Shown here in pieces: positions 63,989 through 64,000 of a stretch of DNA of 64,000 bases. The notes under the pieces were generated by a model. That model searched no databases and was not told where the DNA came from. It saw nothing but the letters and a program-made list of their open reading frames with translations. Within the stretch, counting starts at the first letter, position 1. Each line of letters begins with the position of its first letter. The stretch lies in IMG/VR virus record IMGVR_UViG_3300047558_000137, positions 124,001 to 188,000 of that record; one strand, 5' to 3'. The DNA comes from a virus. The position numbers and the translations under genes are program-made.

Positions 63989-64000
63989 TTTTACACTCCT

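Overview
The window looks like part of a large, tailed, T4-like bacteriophage genome (AT-rich, about 40% GC by eye). It has more than 120 tightly packed small genes, nearly all on the minus strand. Neighbouring genes commonly overlap as ATGA or TAATG. Phage hallmarks are a gp44-type clamp-loader ATPase, an ATP-dependent DNA ligase, PhoH, a GroES/gp31-like cochaperonin, a MazG-like pyrophosphatase, T4-late-like TATAAATA promoters and a block of long adhesin/tail-fibre genes. Three Bug/TctC-type solute-binding proteins, a family typically expanded in Burkholderiales, together with a tmRNA tag ending in ALVA, suggest a (beta)proteobacterial, probably freshwater, host. That host assignment is inference.

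Layout: 1-9.2 kb holds transport and metabolic accessory genes: a Pht5-like protein, two Bug proteins, two PP-loop ATPases, a sulfotransferase-like P-loop protein, a methyltransferase, PhoH, a ferritin-like diiron protein and a DctP-like protein without a signal peptide. 9.2-22.7 kb carries small conserved phage genes, an amidinotransferase-fold enzyme, a cupin, the clamp loader, the cochaperonin, a DnaE-like fragment and MazG. 22.7-30.1 kb is the fibre/adhesin block, followed by an A-type Fe-S carrier and a full-length IF-1. 30.7-33.7 kb holds miscellaneous small genes.

33.75-43.5 kb is the most striking part: an array of about 36 divergent paralogous small genes sharing a C-terminal F-x-LRW motif. 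The codons of this motif usually form the Shine-Dalgarno sequence of the next gene. 43.5-51.5 kb carries two small outer-membrane barrels, a metallophosphoesterase, a B12-type radical SAM enzyme, AhpD, AhpC and a degenerate HNH protein. At 52.1 kb a tRNA with anticodon CUA (amber) lies just upstream of a gene with an in-frame amber at codon 5. 54.4-59.7 kb contains the DNA ligase and a second array of small paralogues (MNERI... ...HFGVEE) that again embed the next gene's ribosome-binding site. 60-62.5 kb has a third Bug/PP-loop pair and a circularly permuted, two-piece tmRNA gene with tag ANDSQFALVA.

How it may work together: a translation-centred theme recurs. It includes IF-1, tmRNA, an amber-suppressor tRNA, an L7/L12-like domain protein, several promoters placed exactly 6 nt before ATG (predicted leaderless mRNAs), and two arrays whose conserved C-termini double as ribosome-binding sites. 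A second theme is the repeated pairing of secreted solute-binding proteins with PP-loop ATPases, whose role is unknown.
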